From Leifsonia sp. NPDC080035 (GTDB taxonomy: Bacteria; Actinomycetota; Actinomycetes; Actinomycetales; Microbacteriaceae): a DNA stretch of 64,000 nt. Shown here one piece after another: positions 43,617 to 52,208 of the stretch. The stretch is taken from the NCBI RefSeq assembly GCF_040050925.1, contig NZ_CP157390.1, positions 868,001-932,000 of the forward strand, given 5' to 3'. The first letter of the stretch is position 1; each line of letters starts with the position of its first letter. The notes beneath the pieces were generated by a model. It worked only from the letters and a program-made list of their open reading frames with translations, had not been told where the DNA came from and did no database searches. Position numbers and translations under genes: made by a program.

Positions 43617-44285
43617 TCACGCCACCACCGGCGCGTGCCGCGCGCCGAACAGCCGCAGCGCGAGGAGGTTCCAGAGCCCGGCGAACAGCAGCGCGCCCGC
43701 GACGCCGTTGAGGACACCGCCGACGACGTCCGTCGCGTAGTGCACGCCGACGTACAGCCGCGACCAGCAGACCGCGACGACGAACAGCGCGCCGACGATG
43801 CCGACGATGGTGCGCGAGAGCATGCCGTGGCACACCATGAGGAGGGCCGTGACGAGGGCGGCGGCGAAGACGACGTGACCGCTCGGGTAGCTGAGCGTCG
43901 CGGGGCTGATGTGCAGCGGATGCGTCAGGTCCGTCGTCGTCGGGCGCGGCTGGGCGACGGCGTACTTGACGATCAGGGTGGTGATCCAGCCGAAGCCCGT
44001 GACCGCGCAGACCGCGATCGCGAGCCGCCAGCCGCGGAGGAAGACCAGTACGACGAAGACGATGGCCAGCACGACGACCACCACGACAGGATGGTCGAGC
44101 TTGTCCAGGACGATCGCCACCGCATCCAGGGCGCCGGAGTGCGTGCGGTTCACAGCCGCGTCGAGGGAGGCGAAGCGCAGCGCGACGACCGCCTTGGCGG
44201 CGAACCCGAGCGCGAAGGTCAGGACGAACAGGACGATCGTCCAGATCACCCAGTGCCGGGGGATGCGGAGCAGGGCTGAGGTCAC
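43617..44285 (-). CDS. PAP2 family membrane phosphatase
   Basis: A protein of 222 residues with six membrane segments and all three PAP2 signatures: 'KYAVAQPRP' (KxxxxxxRP, about 107), 'YPSGH' (PSGH, about 131) and 'SRLYVGVHYATDVVGG' (SRxxxxxHxxxD, about 173-187). It hydrolyses lipid phosphates such as undecaprenyl pyrophosphate or phosphatidate at the outer membrane face. GTG start at 44285. It stands convergent to the haem peroxidase gene with a 6-base gap. Confidence 0.94.
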   Translation of the reverse strand: MTSALLRIPRHWVIWTIVLFVLTFALGFAAKAVVALRFASLDAAVNRTHSGALDAVAIVLDKLDHPVVVVVVLAIVFVVLVFLRGWRLAIAVCAVTGFGWITTLIVKYAVAQPRPTTTDLTHPLHISPATLSYPSGHVVFAAALVTALLMVCHGMLSRTIVGIVGALFVVAVCWSRLYVGVHYATDVVGGVLNGVAGALLFAGLWNLLALRLFGARHAPVVA

Positions 44286-44363
44286 GGGGTCGGTCCTTCC
44301 GGGTCGGGAGAGGACCAGTCAACCGCGTTCCCGCTGAGCAGGCTCTAAGAATGGCGCGGGCGG

Positions 44364-44675
44364 CTACCGCACGATGGTGATCCCGCGCGCCGGGAACGAC
44401 GCCGGCAGCTCGGCGAGCAGGCTGTAATGCGTGCCGTCCCCGACGTCGGCGCCGCGAAGCCAGGCCCTGCTGTAGCCGGGCGAGCTGGCGTAGTCGACGA
44501 CGATGAGATCGTGCGGCTCCGATCCGCCGGCGATGGTGACGACGCGCGCGGTGCCGGAGCCGGCGGGGCCGTCGAGCACGGCGCGGTAGCGGCCGTGGAC
44601 GCCGTCTGCGGGCGACGCGGCATCGAGTTCGGCGGAGGTGATGCGGAGCACGGTGGGGACGGCGATGTCGGTCAT
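44364..44675 (-). CDS. small protein of unknown function
   Basis: A protein of 103 residues with a very good ribosome site (AAGGAG 5 bases before ATG 44675). It is acidic and beta-rich with alternating hydrophobics ('VPTVLRITSAELDAAS', 'ARVVTIAGGSEPHDLIVVDYASS', 'RGITIVR'); no signal peptide or membrane segment. I do not recognise the family. It follows the DUF2804 gene on the same strand after 125 bases and precedes the PAP2 gene by 78 bases; it may be transcribed with the sugar regulon or alone. Confidence 0.6.
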   Translation of the reverse strand: MTDIAVPTVLRITSAELDAASPADGVHGRYRAVLDGPAGSGTARVVTIAGGSEPHDLIVVDYASSPGYSRAWLRGADVGDGTHYSLLAELPASFPARGITIVR

Positions 44676-44800
44676 GGCGACTCCTTGCGGTGGATGTGGG
44701 CGGAACAAGATGTGGGCGGGGAACCGTCATCGGTGTGGGACGGCTCCCCGCCCGGCTCCGGCGGCGCGTGGACGTGCGCCGTGCACTCCGGAGCGGTCGG

Positions 44801-45832
44801 TCACCAGCGGCGCTCCACCTCCTCGACGTGCCCGAACACGCCGGAGAAGGCGATCTCCTCGCCGGTGAGACGGATGCGGCCCTCGTAGTGGCCGAAGCAG
44901 CTGTCGGCGCGGCTCTTGACGATCCACCGGTCGAACAGGTGCTGCGAGTGGTGCTCGGGCCGGAACGTGATCTGGACGTCTGGGCCGGCGATCGTCCACG
45001 GCGCCGTCCAGTTCTGCGGGTCGTAACGCCAGTCCAGGTGGTTCTGGATCTTGTGCAGGCGACCGTCCAGCCGCACCCAGTTCTCGGACGACGGCGTGCC
45101 GTCCGTCCACTTGCCGCCGAGCTGCAGGCCGAGCGCCCGGCCGTCGCTCGTTCGACCGACGCCGGCGCCCCAGTTCCAGAACGTGAAGTACGGCCAGCGC
45201 CCTCGGCCGCGGTCGTGCACGGCAGTCGCGGTGTGCGGCTCGATCCGGTGGGTGACCCCGTCGACGACCGCGACGCCCTCCGCCGCCAGGCTGTTGTCTT
45301 TCTTCGTGTATTGGAAGGCGCGCGTGCTCCACGGCACCACGACACCCATCGATTCGTGGTCGGGAGCGGCCAGCACCCGGATGTCCGCCTGGATGCGCGG
45401 GGACTCCGCCTGGATGCGCGTCCCGGTCCCCTGCGGAGTGAAACGCACCAGCACGTCCTTCCGGCGCGCCTCCATCGGCGCGGTGTTGTGCTCGTCGCGC
45501 ATCCCGCCCGGTCCCGGGAACCAGGTGTTTCCGCCCTGGCGGATCTCGGCGTAGCGCTCGCGGTCTGCGAAGGTCGCCGACACGTTCGCGCGGTAGTCGT
45601 GGTGCGAGATGTTGAAGGTGAGGATGGCGTCCGGCGTGGTGATCGCCCAGTACTCGAAGCGCTTGTTGCGGCCCCAGCCGGGCAGCCCGGTGCGGTGCAG
45701 CGCCCTCCGCGTCCAGCCGACGGCGTCGGGGTTGAGGGCGCCGTCCGGACGGCACAGATCGACGGGCACGACGATCTCGCGCTCGGCGATCCTCTCGCCT
45801 CCGGGCGCGACGGCGCGCAGGGGTAGTCTCAC
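44801..45832 (-). CDS. DUF2804 protein, copy 1 (end of the ABC operon)
   Basis: A protein of 343 residues. It shares with copy 2 (53588-54586) the blocks 'GWGRNKRFEYWAIT', 'GVVVPWSTRAFQYT.KD', 'RGRGRWPYFTFWNWGAG', 'LGLQLGGKWTDGTPSSEN', 'LDGRLHKIQNHLDW.YD' and 'CFGHYEG'; these are DUF2804 hallmarks. No signal peptide or membrane segment, so cytosolic. Many Trp, Tyr and Arg/Asp residues in conserved blocks would suit carbohydrate binding, which is inference. GTG start with GAGAGAGG upstream, 58 bases after the second ABC permease, so the last gene of the sugar importer operon. The biochemical function is not known to me. Confidence 0.85.
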   Translation of the reverse strand: MRLPLRAVAPGGERIAEREIVVPVDLCRPDGALNPDAVGWTRRALHRTGLPGWGRNKRFEYWAITTPDAILTFNISHHDYRANVSATFADRERYAEIRQGGNTWFPGPGGMRDEHNTAPMEARRKDVLVRFTPQGTGTRIQAESPRIQADIRVLAAPDHESMGVVVPWSTRAFQYTKKDNSLAAEGVAVVDGVTHRIEPHTATAVHDRGRGRWPYFTFWNWGAGVGRTSDGRALGLQLGGKWTDGTPSSENWVRLDGRLHKIQNHLDWRYDPQNWTAPWTIAGPDVQITFRPEHHSQHLFDRWIVKSRADSCFGHYEGRIRLTGEEIAFSGVFGHVEEVERRW

Positions 45833-45890
45833 GGGAACCTCTCTCTCGCGGGTGCGGTGTTGTGCGCGGCGACGCGCGGAACGGATCGGG

Positions 45891-46790
45891 TCAGCCCTTG
45901 GTCGCGCCGTCGGCGAGGCCGCGGATCAGCCACTTCTGGACGACGAGCGCGAGCACGACCACGGGGATGACGGTCAGCATCCCGGCCGCGGCGAGCGCGC
46001 CCCAGTTGGCCCCGTGCTCGGTGTCGCCGACCATCCCGGCGATCGCCACCGGGACGGTCGTCGCCTTGCGGTTGGTGAGGACGAGCGCGAAGAGCAGCTC
46101 CTCCCACGCCAGGATGATGCTGAAGATGAACGTGGAGATCAGGCCGGGGGCGGAGATCGGCACGATGATGCGGAAGAAGGCGCCCATCCTGGAGCAGCCG
46201 TCGAGCATCGCGGACTCCTCGAGCTCCTTCGGCAGCGCCAGGAAGAAGCCCCGCATCAGCCACATCACGTAGGGGATGACGAACGAGCAGTAGGCGAGGA
46301 TCAGCGTGATGTGGGTGTCGGTGATCCCGAGTGTCCTGGCGACCAGGAACATCGGGACGGCGAGCGCGATCGGCGGCACCCCGCGGGAGGCGAGGATGAG
46401 CACGCCGATCGTCGCGGCGCCCCGGATGCGCAGCCGGGCCAACGCGTAGCCCGCCATCGCCCCGGCGACCAGCGACACCAGTCCGGCGCCGAGCGCGACG
46501 ATGACGGTGTTCACCATCTTCGGGCCGAGGCCCTGGTTCACCCAGGCGTCGATGTACTGACTGATCGTCGGGTCGAAGAAGATGGTCGGCGGCACGGTGA
46601 AGATGTCGCGCTGGAACTTGAACGACGTGATGAGCATCCACACCAGGGGCAGCATGAAGAGGATGCACACGACGACGCCCGCCCAGACCCGGGCGCGGTG
46701 GCCGCTGCGGCGGCGGCGCTGCGCGGGGCGCTCGCTGCGGATGTCCCGGTGCGACGGTGCAGTGGCCGGCCGTTCTGCGGTGGCGGTCAT
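45891..46790 (-). CDS. carbohydrate ABC transporter permease (MalG type)
   Basis: A protein of 299 residues with six membrane segments after a basic 30-residue start, and the EAA coupling loop 'ELEESAMLDGCSRMGAFFRIIVPISAPGL' (about 200-228). This is the MalG/CUT1 family. It imports oligo- or monosaccharides together with the MalF partner whose stop overlaps its start (ATGA). No ATPase gene is present in the operon; in actinobacteria a shared MsiK-type ATPase encoded elsewhere usually serves such permeases. Confidence 0.93.
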   Translation of the reverse strand: MTATAERPATAPSHRDIRSERPAQRRRRSGHRARVWAGVVVCILFMLPLVWMLITSFKFQRDIFTVPPTIFFDPTISQYIDAWVNQGLGPKMVNTVIVALGAGLVSLVAGAMAGYALARLRIRGAATIGVLILASRGVPPIALAVPMFLVARTLGITDTHITLILAYCSFVIPYVMWLMRGFFLALPKELEESAMLDGCSRMGAFFRIIVPISAPGLISTFIFSIILAWEELLFALVLTNRKATTVPVAIAGMVGDTEHGANWGALAAAGMLTVIPVVVLALVVQKWLIRGLADGATKG

Positions 46791-47710
46791 ACCCGGTCCT
46801 CCAGCTTCTTGCTCCCCCACAGGAACACCAGCGTGAGCACCGTCGTCAGCACCAGCACGATGACCGCCATGGCCGAGGACTCGCTGAACCGGAGCAGTTG
46901 GAAGGCCTGCTGGTAGATGTAGAGGTTGACGACGTCCGTGGCCTGGCCCGGGCCTCCGTTCGTGGTGGTCAGGATGATGTCGAACATCTTCACGGCGCCG
47001 AGCCAGCGCACGATGAAGGTCGCGGCGATGATCGGCGCGAGCATCGGGAGACTGATCCGCCAGAGCGTCTGCCACCAGTTCGCCCCGTCCACCTGCGCCG
47101 CCTCGAAGACGTCCTTCGGCAGGGCGAGAAGTGCGGCAGAGGCGATCAGCACGACGAACGGCACCGATCGCCAGGTGTCGATGATGACCACGCTGATCAT
47201 GGACATCGTCGCGTCGCCGAACCAGTTGATCGGCGGCAGGCCGACGAGCGAGGTCGCCCAGCCGACCACGCCCCAGAGCGGGTCGAGCAGCATCTTCCAG
47301 ATGCCGCCGGAGACGACAGGGGCGACCACCATCGGGATGAGGAAGAGGGCGCGGACGACGCCGCGCCCCCTCCACTCGGCGTTGAGCAGGAAGGCGATCG
47401 CGAACCCGAGCACGATCTGCAGCGGCAGCGCGAGCACCAGGTACACGCCCGTCACGACGAGCGAGTTCTGGAACCTCTCGCTGCCGAGCGCCTTCGTGTA
47501 GTTCTCCAGCCCGACGAACTGGGACGGGGAGAAGGTGCTCAGGTCGAACGATGAGAAGCTGATCTGCAGGGTGTACAGCAGCGGGTAGGCGAGCACGGCC
47601 ACCAGCAGCACGGTCGCGGGGATCATGAACGACCAGCGGCCGAGCACATCCCGCATCCGCGCCGAGCGGCGGGACGGCAGCGTCTTCCGCTTCGAGAGCG
47701 CGATCGTCAT
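46787..47710 (-). CDS. carbohydrate ABC transporter permease (MalF type)
   Basis: A protein of 307 residues with six membrane segments and EAA loop 'LPKDVFEAAQVDGANWWQTLWRISLPMLAPII' (about 197-228). The short N-terminal cytoplasmic part (RKTLPSRRSARMRD) and absence of the large E. coli MalF loop fit the CUT1 permeases of Gram-positives. It begins 4 bases after the binding-protein gene ends and couples to the MalG-type gene by 4 bases. It forms a heterodimer with that protein. Confidence 0.93.
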   Translation of the reverse strand: MTIALSKRKTLPSRRSARMRDVLGRWSFMIPATVLLVAVLAYPLLYTLQISFSSFDLSTFSPSQFVGLENYTKALGSERFQNSLVVTGVYLVLALPLQIVLGFAIAFLLNAEWRGRGVVRALFLIPMVVAPVVSGGIWKMLLDPLWGVVGWATSLVGLPPINWFGDATMSMISVVIIDTWRSVPFVVLIASAALLALPKDVFEAAQVDGANWWQTLWRISLPMLAPIIAATFIVRWLGAVKMFDIILTTTNGGPGQATDVVNLYIYQQAFQLLRFSESSAMAVIVLVLTTVLTLVFLWGSKKLEDRV

Positions 47711-47714
47711 CCGC

Positions 47715-49079
47715 CTACTCCGCCAGCAGTTCGTCGATCTGGCTCTCGGCCTTCTTCAGCGCCTGGGCGCTGGAGATCTGGCCGAGCACCGCCGCGCTCG
47801 TCTGGTCGGCGAGCGCCTGCTGGATGGCGTTGGACTGCGGCGAGCGCGGCCGCCACATCTCGCCCTTCGCGGCCACGTCGTACGCGTTCTGCAGGGTCGA
47901 GAACACCGGCGCGAGCCACGGCTGACCCGGGGTGGAGGCGAGAGTGGACTTGCGGGCGGGGAACGAGCCGAACGTGTCGGTGCACCACTTCTCGCCGTCC
48001 TTGGAGCTCATCCACTGCAGGAACGTCCAGGCCGCCTCCGGATGCTTCGAGTTCTTGAACACGGCACCGCTCCAGATGCCGCGGTGCGTGCTCGCGCTCT
48101 TCGAGCCGACCGGCATGGTCTGGATGCCGACCTGCTCGGGGGTGAGCTTGGTCACCGCCGGGTCGACGGCCGCCGACTTGTACGCGCTGCCCCAGGTGAA
48201 GATCGTGGCGATCTTGCCCTGGCGGAAGGCGTCGAGTGGCTCCGTGTAGTTGTAGGCCTGCGCACCGGGAGGGGCGTACTTCAGCAGGTCCACCTGCGTC
48301 TGCAACGCGGCGGCGCCTGCCTTGGTGTCGAAGGCCGGTTTCATGTCGTCGGTGAAGAGCTTCCCGCCGTTCGAGTTGAGCACGGCCTGCCAGAACGGCG
48401 GCGACAGCACGCCCTTCTGCCAGGTGAGGCCGACCGCCCAGGAGTCGGTCTTGCCGTCGCCGTTCGTGTCCTGTACGAGCTTCGGCGCCTCATCCAGATA
48501 CTGGTCCCAGGTGAGCTCCGGGGTCGGCGCGTCGAGACCGGCTTTGGCGTAGAGGTCCTTGTTGTAGAACATCAGCAGCATGTTGGAGCGCAGCGGGACA
48601 CCGTACTGGCCCCCGTTCCACTCGCTCGCCGCGAGCGGGGCGGAGTTGAAGTCGGACCAGTCGTAGTCCTTCTCGGTCCAGGAGCCGGCGTCCTTCTTGA
48701 GGTCGAGCAGCACGCCGGCCTGCGCCATCTGCGGGGTCCACGGGTCGTCGAGCGTGATCAGGTCGTACTGCGGGTCGGTGTCCGTGCCGTTGAGCATCCC
48801 CTTGGCGAGCAGGTCGTCGTAGGGGGTCGAGTCGATCGTGACGTCGATGTACGGGTACTTCTTGTTGAACTCGGGGACGAGCTGCTCCTGCCACTGCTGG
48901 GCGAACGCGTCGTTGGACATCATGGTGATCGCGACGTGCTTCTCGGCGGTGCCGAGACCGCCGCCGTCGGCGGCCTTCGTGCCGCCGTCTTCGCCGCTGC
49001 ACGCGGTGAGCGCAGCGGCCGTTGCCGTGAACGCTGCGGCGATGCCGAGCAGCCGGCGCACCCGGGGGGAACGGGTCAT
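47715..49079 (-). CDS. carbohydrate ABC transporter substrate-binding lipoprotein
   Basis: A protein of 454 residues. Start ATG 49079 with GAGGAG 8 bases upstream; lipoprotein signal with lipobox LTAC and lipidated Cys27. The mature part resembles family 1 solute-binding proteins: 'VAITMMSNDAFAQQWQEQLVPEFNKKYPYIDVTIDSTPYDDLLAKGMLNG' (about 47-97) and a late 'EAAWTFLQWMSSKDGEKW' (about 345). It captures the sugar outside the membrane for the two permeases. First gene of the operon; two LacI operators lie between it and the divergent regulator gene. Confidence 0.94.
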   Translation of the reverse strand: MTRSPRVRRLLGIAAAFTATAAALTACSGEDGGTKAADGGGLGTAEKHVAITMMSNDAFAQQWQEQLVPEFNKKYPYIDVTIDSTPYDDLLAKGMLNGTDTDPQYDLITLDDPWTPQMAQAGVLLDLKKDAGSWTEKDYDWSDFNSAPLAASEWNGGQYGVPLRSNMLLMFYNKDLYAKAGLDAPTPELTWDQYLDEAPKLVQDTNGDGKTDSWAVGLTWQKGVLSPPFWQAVLNSNGGKLFTDDMKPAFDTKAGAAALQTQVDLLKYAPPGAQAYNYTEPLDAFRQGKIATIFTWGSAYKSAAVDPAVTKLTPEQVGIQTMPVGSKSASTHRGIWSGAVFKNSKHPEAAWTFLQWMSSKDGEKWCTDTFGSFPARKSTLASTPGQPWLAPVFSTLQNAYDVAAKGEMWRPRSPQSNAIQQALADQTSAAVLGQISSAQALKKAESQIDELLAE

Positions 49080-49180
49080 GGTTTCATCTCCTCGTCGTTG
49101 TGGAAGATCCGCGACCGGGACCGTGGAGCGGGGGTGCATCACGCGATCGCAGATGCCACTCAATCAGCATTACCGAAATA

Positions 49181-49194
49181 TTGCAACGTGGAAA
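49181..49194. promoter_or_regulatory. LacI-type operator O1
   Basis: TTGCAACGTGGAAA, centred on CG, matching TTKCAACGTKGAAA. It lies in the divergent region between the binding-protein gene (49079) and the LacI gene (49265); O2 is 24 bases further on. Identity of four sites in two separate promoter regions is the evidence. Confidence 0.85.
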
Positions 49195-49204
49195 CATCAC
49201 AATA

Positions 49205-49218
49205 TTGCAACGTGGAAA
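49205..49218. promoter_or_regulatory. LacI-type operator O2
   Basis: TTGCAACGTGGAAA, identical to O1 and embedded in a longer exact repeat (ATATTGCAACGTGGAAACA). It lies 35 bases upstream of the LacI -10 hexamer TACGAT (49253-49258), so it probably also serves autoregulation. Confidence 0.85.
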
Positions 49219-49264
49219 CAGCGTGTCACTCTCTGCTGCACGTCACCGCCGTTACGATGACCGG

Positions 49265-50338
49265 GTGACGACCGAAACTCCGCCACCGGGGCGCCGACCG
49301 AACGGGCCGCCGACGCTCAAGGATGTGGCGGCGGTGGCCGGCGTCTCCTACCGCACCGTCTCCAACGTCGTGAACGGGCACCGGTACATCAGCCAGGCGA
49401 CCCGCGACAAGGTGGAGGCGGCGATCGCCGAGCTCGACTACCGCCCGCAGCTGGCGGCGCGGCAGCTGCGCAGCGGGCGCAGCAACCTGCTGACGCTCTC
49501 GGTGCCGTTCGTGTCGCATCCCTACTTCGCGCAGCTGGCCCACGCGGTCGTCGGGCAGGCGGAGACGTTCGGCTACGACGTCGTCATCGACGAGACCCGC
49601 GGCATCCTGGAGCGGGAGCTGCGGGTGGCAGGCGGGTTCCGGGCCATCCTGACCGACGGCATCCTGTTCAGCCCACTCACCATCGACCTCGAGCGCTTCG
49701 AGGCGGAGCGGGGACCGACGCCGCTGGTCCTGCTGGGCGAGCGGTTCCGCAGCGACCGGATCGACTCGGTGGTCGTGGACAACGTCGGCTCGACCAGTGA
49801 GGTCACCCGGACAATGCTCGACGACGGCCGCACGCGTCTGGCGTTCCTCGGCGACGTGGAGCGAGGCACGGTCGGAGCGGCGCCCGCGGATCTGCGTCTC
49901 GCCGGCTTCATGCGCGCGCTCGACGCCGCCGATCTCTCCCCCGTCCGCGTCGTCTCCGTCTCGCAGTGGGACCAGGTGAACCCGGAGGGCGACTACTCGC
50001 GCCAGGAGGGCTACGACCGCACCAGCGAGCTGATCGCGTCCGGCGTCTCGATCGACGGCCTGGTCTGCGCGAACGACCTGCTCGCGATCGGTGCGCTGCG
50101 GGCGTTCCGCGAACACGGGGTGCGCGTTCCGGAGGATGTGGCGGTCGTCGGCTGGGATAACACGGCCGAGGCCGCGTTCTCCGCCCCGAGCCTGACAACG
50201 GTCGCCCCCGACATGGACGAGCTGGCCCGCCTCGCGATCACCGCGATGCTCCGCCGCCTCGACGAGCCGGACAGCGAGCCGCAGACCATCCCCGCCCCGT
50301 ACGCCGTCGTCCGCCGCGACTCGACCGGCCGCGCGTAG
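49265..50338 (+). CDS. LacI family transcriptional regulator
   Basis: A protein of 357 residues. HTH 'TLKDVAAVAGVSYRTVSNVVNGHRYISQATRDKVEAAIAELDYRPQLAARQLRSGRSN' (about 16-73), followed by a periplasmic-binding-like core with 'GRTRLAFLGD', 'GLVCANDLLAIGALRAFREHGVRVPEDVAVVGWDN' (about 255-290). It normally represses sugar genes and is released by a sugar ligand. Start GTG 49265 with TACGAT 6 bases upstream and no Shine-Dalgarno (leaderless). It sits between the two operator pairs and is the obvious candidate to bind them. Confidence 0.95.
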   Translation: MTTETPPPGRRPNGPPTLKDVAAVAGVSYRTVSNVVNGHRYISQATRDKVEAAIAELDYRPQLAARQLRSGRSNLLTLSVPFVSHPYFAQLAHAVVGQAETFGYDVVIDETRGILERELRVAGGFRAILTDGILFSPLTIDLERFEAERGPTPLVLLGERFRSDRIDSVVVDNVGSTSEVTRTMLDDGRTRLAFLGDVERGTVGAAPADLRLAGFMRALDAADLSPVRVVSVSQWDQVNPEGDYSRQEGYDRTSELIASGVSIDGLVCANDLLAIGALRAFREHGVRVPEDVAVVGWDNTAEAAFSAPSLTTVAPDMDELARLAITAMLRRLDEPDSEPQTIPAPYAVVRRDSTGRA

Positions 50339-50372
50339 CCGGCTCCCGCCGCTGTCCGCCGAAGGAGGTGGC

Positions 50373-52103
50373 TTAGGACCCGGCAGCGTAGGCGGCGCGC
50401 AGGGCGTCGAGCACGGCGCGGACGCGGGAGGCGCTCAGCTTCTCGACACTGCGGTCGGCAGTGAGGAGACCGTTCAGCTCGTCCTCGACATCGGAGAGCT
50501 GCGTGTAGACGATCGCCGAGAGGCCGGCCCGCACCGCGGGCAGCACCTCGTCCCGGTGCAACCGCTCGAAGGCGTCGCCGAGCGCGGCCGTGCTGCGCAG
50601 GCGCCGGTAACCGAACTCGCGGTCGCTGTGGCCGTGCCCAGGGACCCGGTGGCTGTATCCCCCGTACTCGGACACCGCGACCGCCCGACCGTCCCGTCCC
50701 CACGACCGGCGCGGGCGGATGCGGCGGAAGTAGACGTGCAGGCTCCGCAGGTCCCCGCCGCCCTGGTCGTGCCAGCCGCTCGCGTGGTCGACCAGCCGGT
50801 CCTGGTCGAGCGCGCGGATGCGGTCCACCGCATCCAGCGCGTCGAACTGCCCCCAGCCCTCGTTGAACGGCACCCAGCACACGATGGACGGCGCCGCGGC
50901 GAGCAGCGTCACCGTGCGGTCCAGTTCCTCCTGGAACTCCCGGCGCCCCTGGGCGTCCTGTCTGCCGAAGGCGCGGTGCCGACGGTCGGAGAGCCGCAGC
51001 GGCGTGAGCACCGGCGCAGTGATGACGAGCGGGTTGTAGCGGCGGCCGCCGTTGACGAGGTCCTGCCAGACCAGCATCCCGAGCCGGTCGCAGTGGTGGT
51101 ACCAGCGCAGCGGCTCCACCTTGATGTGCTTGCGCAGCATCGTGAAGCCGTGCTCCTTCATCGCGAGGATGTCGCGCACGAACGCGTCGTCCGACGGCGG
51201 GGTGTAGAGCCCATCCGGCCAGTACCCCTGGTCGAGCACGCCGGCGTGAAAGTACGGCTCGCCGTTGAGCGTCAGTCGGGGGACCCCCGCGGCATCGGGC
51301 GCGACCGACACGGTCCGCATCCCCGTGTAGCTGCGCACGCGGTCGGCACCGGCGGTGACGGCGACGTCGTACAGGAACGGGTCACCAGGGCTCCACAGTC
51401 GCGGCTCGGGGATGCCCAACCGGATCGGACGGCCCGCGCGACCCGCGGCACGAGCGATGAGGGACCCGGCGGCCGACACCTCCACCGAGACATCGACGTC
51501 CTCGTTCGTCGTGACCGTCACCTCCAGCACCCCGTCGTCGAGCAGCGTCCGGTAGTCGACGCGCTCCACGCGCACCGCGGGCACCGCCTCCATCCACACG
51601 GTCTGCCAGATGCCGGACTGCGGCGTGTACCAGATCCCTCCCGGCCGCAGCGACTGCTTGCCCCGGGCCCGGAACCCCGCGTCGCTCTCGTCGCGTACCG
51701 CGACCGTGATCTCGTGCGGGCCCGGATCCGCGAAGGTGTCCGTCACGTCCAGGGCGAAGGGCCAGTAGCCGCCGCGATTCGCACCGACCGGGCGACCGTC
51801 GACGAAGACCTCGCAGTCCTGGTCGACCGCGCCGAACTGCAGGATCAACCGGTCGCCGGCGGCACGAAAGCCCTGCGGCAGCGTGACGGCGCGGCGATAC
51901 CAGAGCGTCTGCCCCGGGAGCAGCCGCCTGCCGACTCCCGACAGGGGCGCCTCCGGGGAGTACGGGACGAGGATCTCCCCGTCCCACGGCGCGGGCGCCC
52001 TGCCGTCGGTGATCGCGTAACCCCAGGCGCCGTTGAGGCAGAGGTAGCTGTCGCGCGCCAACTGCGGGCGCGGGTACTCGGGCAGCGGGATGGCGTCGTC
52101 CAC
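50373..52103 (-). CDS. glycoside hydrolase family 2 enzyme
   Basis: A protein of 576 residues. The start is GTG 52103, with GGAGAGG upstream. N-terminal sugar-binding domain ('CLNGAWGYAITDGRAPAPWDGEILVPYSPEAPLSG', about 22-56; 'VFVDGRPVGANRGGYWPFALDVT', about 98-120), Ig-like domain (about 180-260) and TIM barrel with acid/base Glu in 'VPFNEGWGQFD' (about 413) and nucleophile Glu in 'VAVSEYGGYSH' (about 479). No signal peptide, so it acts in the cytosol on the imported sugar, as beta-galactosidase, glucuronidase or mannosidase type; the exact activity is open. Operator O3 lies 22 bases before its start. It reads towards the LacI gene. Confidence 0.93.
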   Translation of the reverse strand: MDDAIPLPEYPRPQLARDSYLCLNGAWGYAITDGRAPAPWDGEILVPYSPEAPLSGVGRRLLPGQTLWYRRAVTLPQGFRAAGDRLILQFGAVDQDCEVFVDGRPVGANRGGYWPFALDVTDTFADPGPHEITVAVRDESDAGFRARGKQSLRPGGIWYTPQSGIWQTVWMEAVPAVRVERVDYRTLLDDGVLEVTVTTNEDVDVSVEVSAAGSLIARAAGRAGRPIRLGIPEPRLWSPGDPFLYDVAVTAGADRVRSYTGMRTVSVAPDAAGVPRLTLNGEPYFHAGVLDQGYWPDGLYTPPSDDAFVRDILAMKEHGFTMLRKHIKVEPLRWYHHCDRLGMLVWQDLVNGGRRYNPLVITAPVLTPLRLSDRRHRAFGRQDAQGRREFQEELDRTVTLLAAAPSIVCWVPFNEGWGQFDALDAVDRIRALDQDRLVDHASGWHDQGGGDLRSLHVYFRRIRPRRSWGRDGRAVAVSEYGGYSHRVPGHGHSDREFGYRRLRSTAALGDAFERLHRDEVLPAVRAGLSAIVYTQLSDVEDELNGLLTADRSVEKLSASRVRAVLDALRAAYAAGS

Positions 52104-52124
52104 ACGGGTCCTCTCCGACGGATG

Positions 52125-52138
52125 TTGCAACGTTGAAA
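52125..52138. promoter_or_regulatory. LacI-type operator O3
   Basis: TTGCAACGTTGAAA, differing from O1/O2 at one base and closer to a full palindrome. It lies 22 bases upstream of the GH2 start codon, where a bound repressor would cover the promoter or the early transcript. Confidence 0.83.
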
Positions 52139-52170
52139 CATCCCCAATGTACACAATCGGGACGACGTCT

Positions 52171-52200
52171 TTGCACGCGGGGACGCCAGCCAGCTAGAGT
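52171..52200 (+). promoter_or_regulatory. promoter of the MFS-DUF2804 operon
   Basis: TTGCAC (52171-52176) and TAGAGT (52195-52200) are separated by 18 bases, a good sigma-70-like pair. The -10 ends 8 bases before GTG 52209, so the transcript should start at or next to the start codon (leaderless). Confidence 0.6.
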
Positions 52201-52208
52201 CGGGCCTC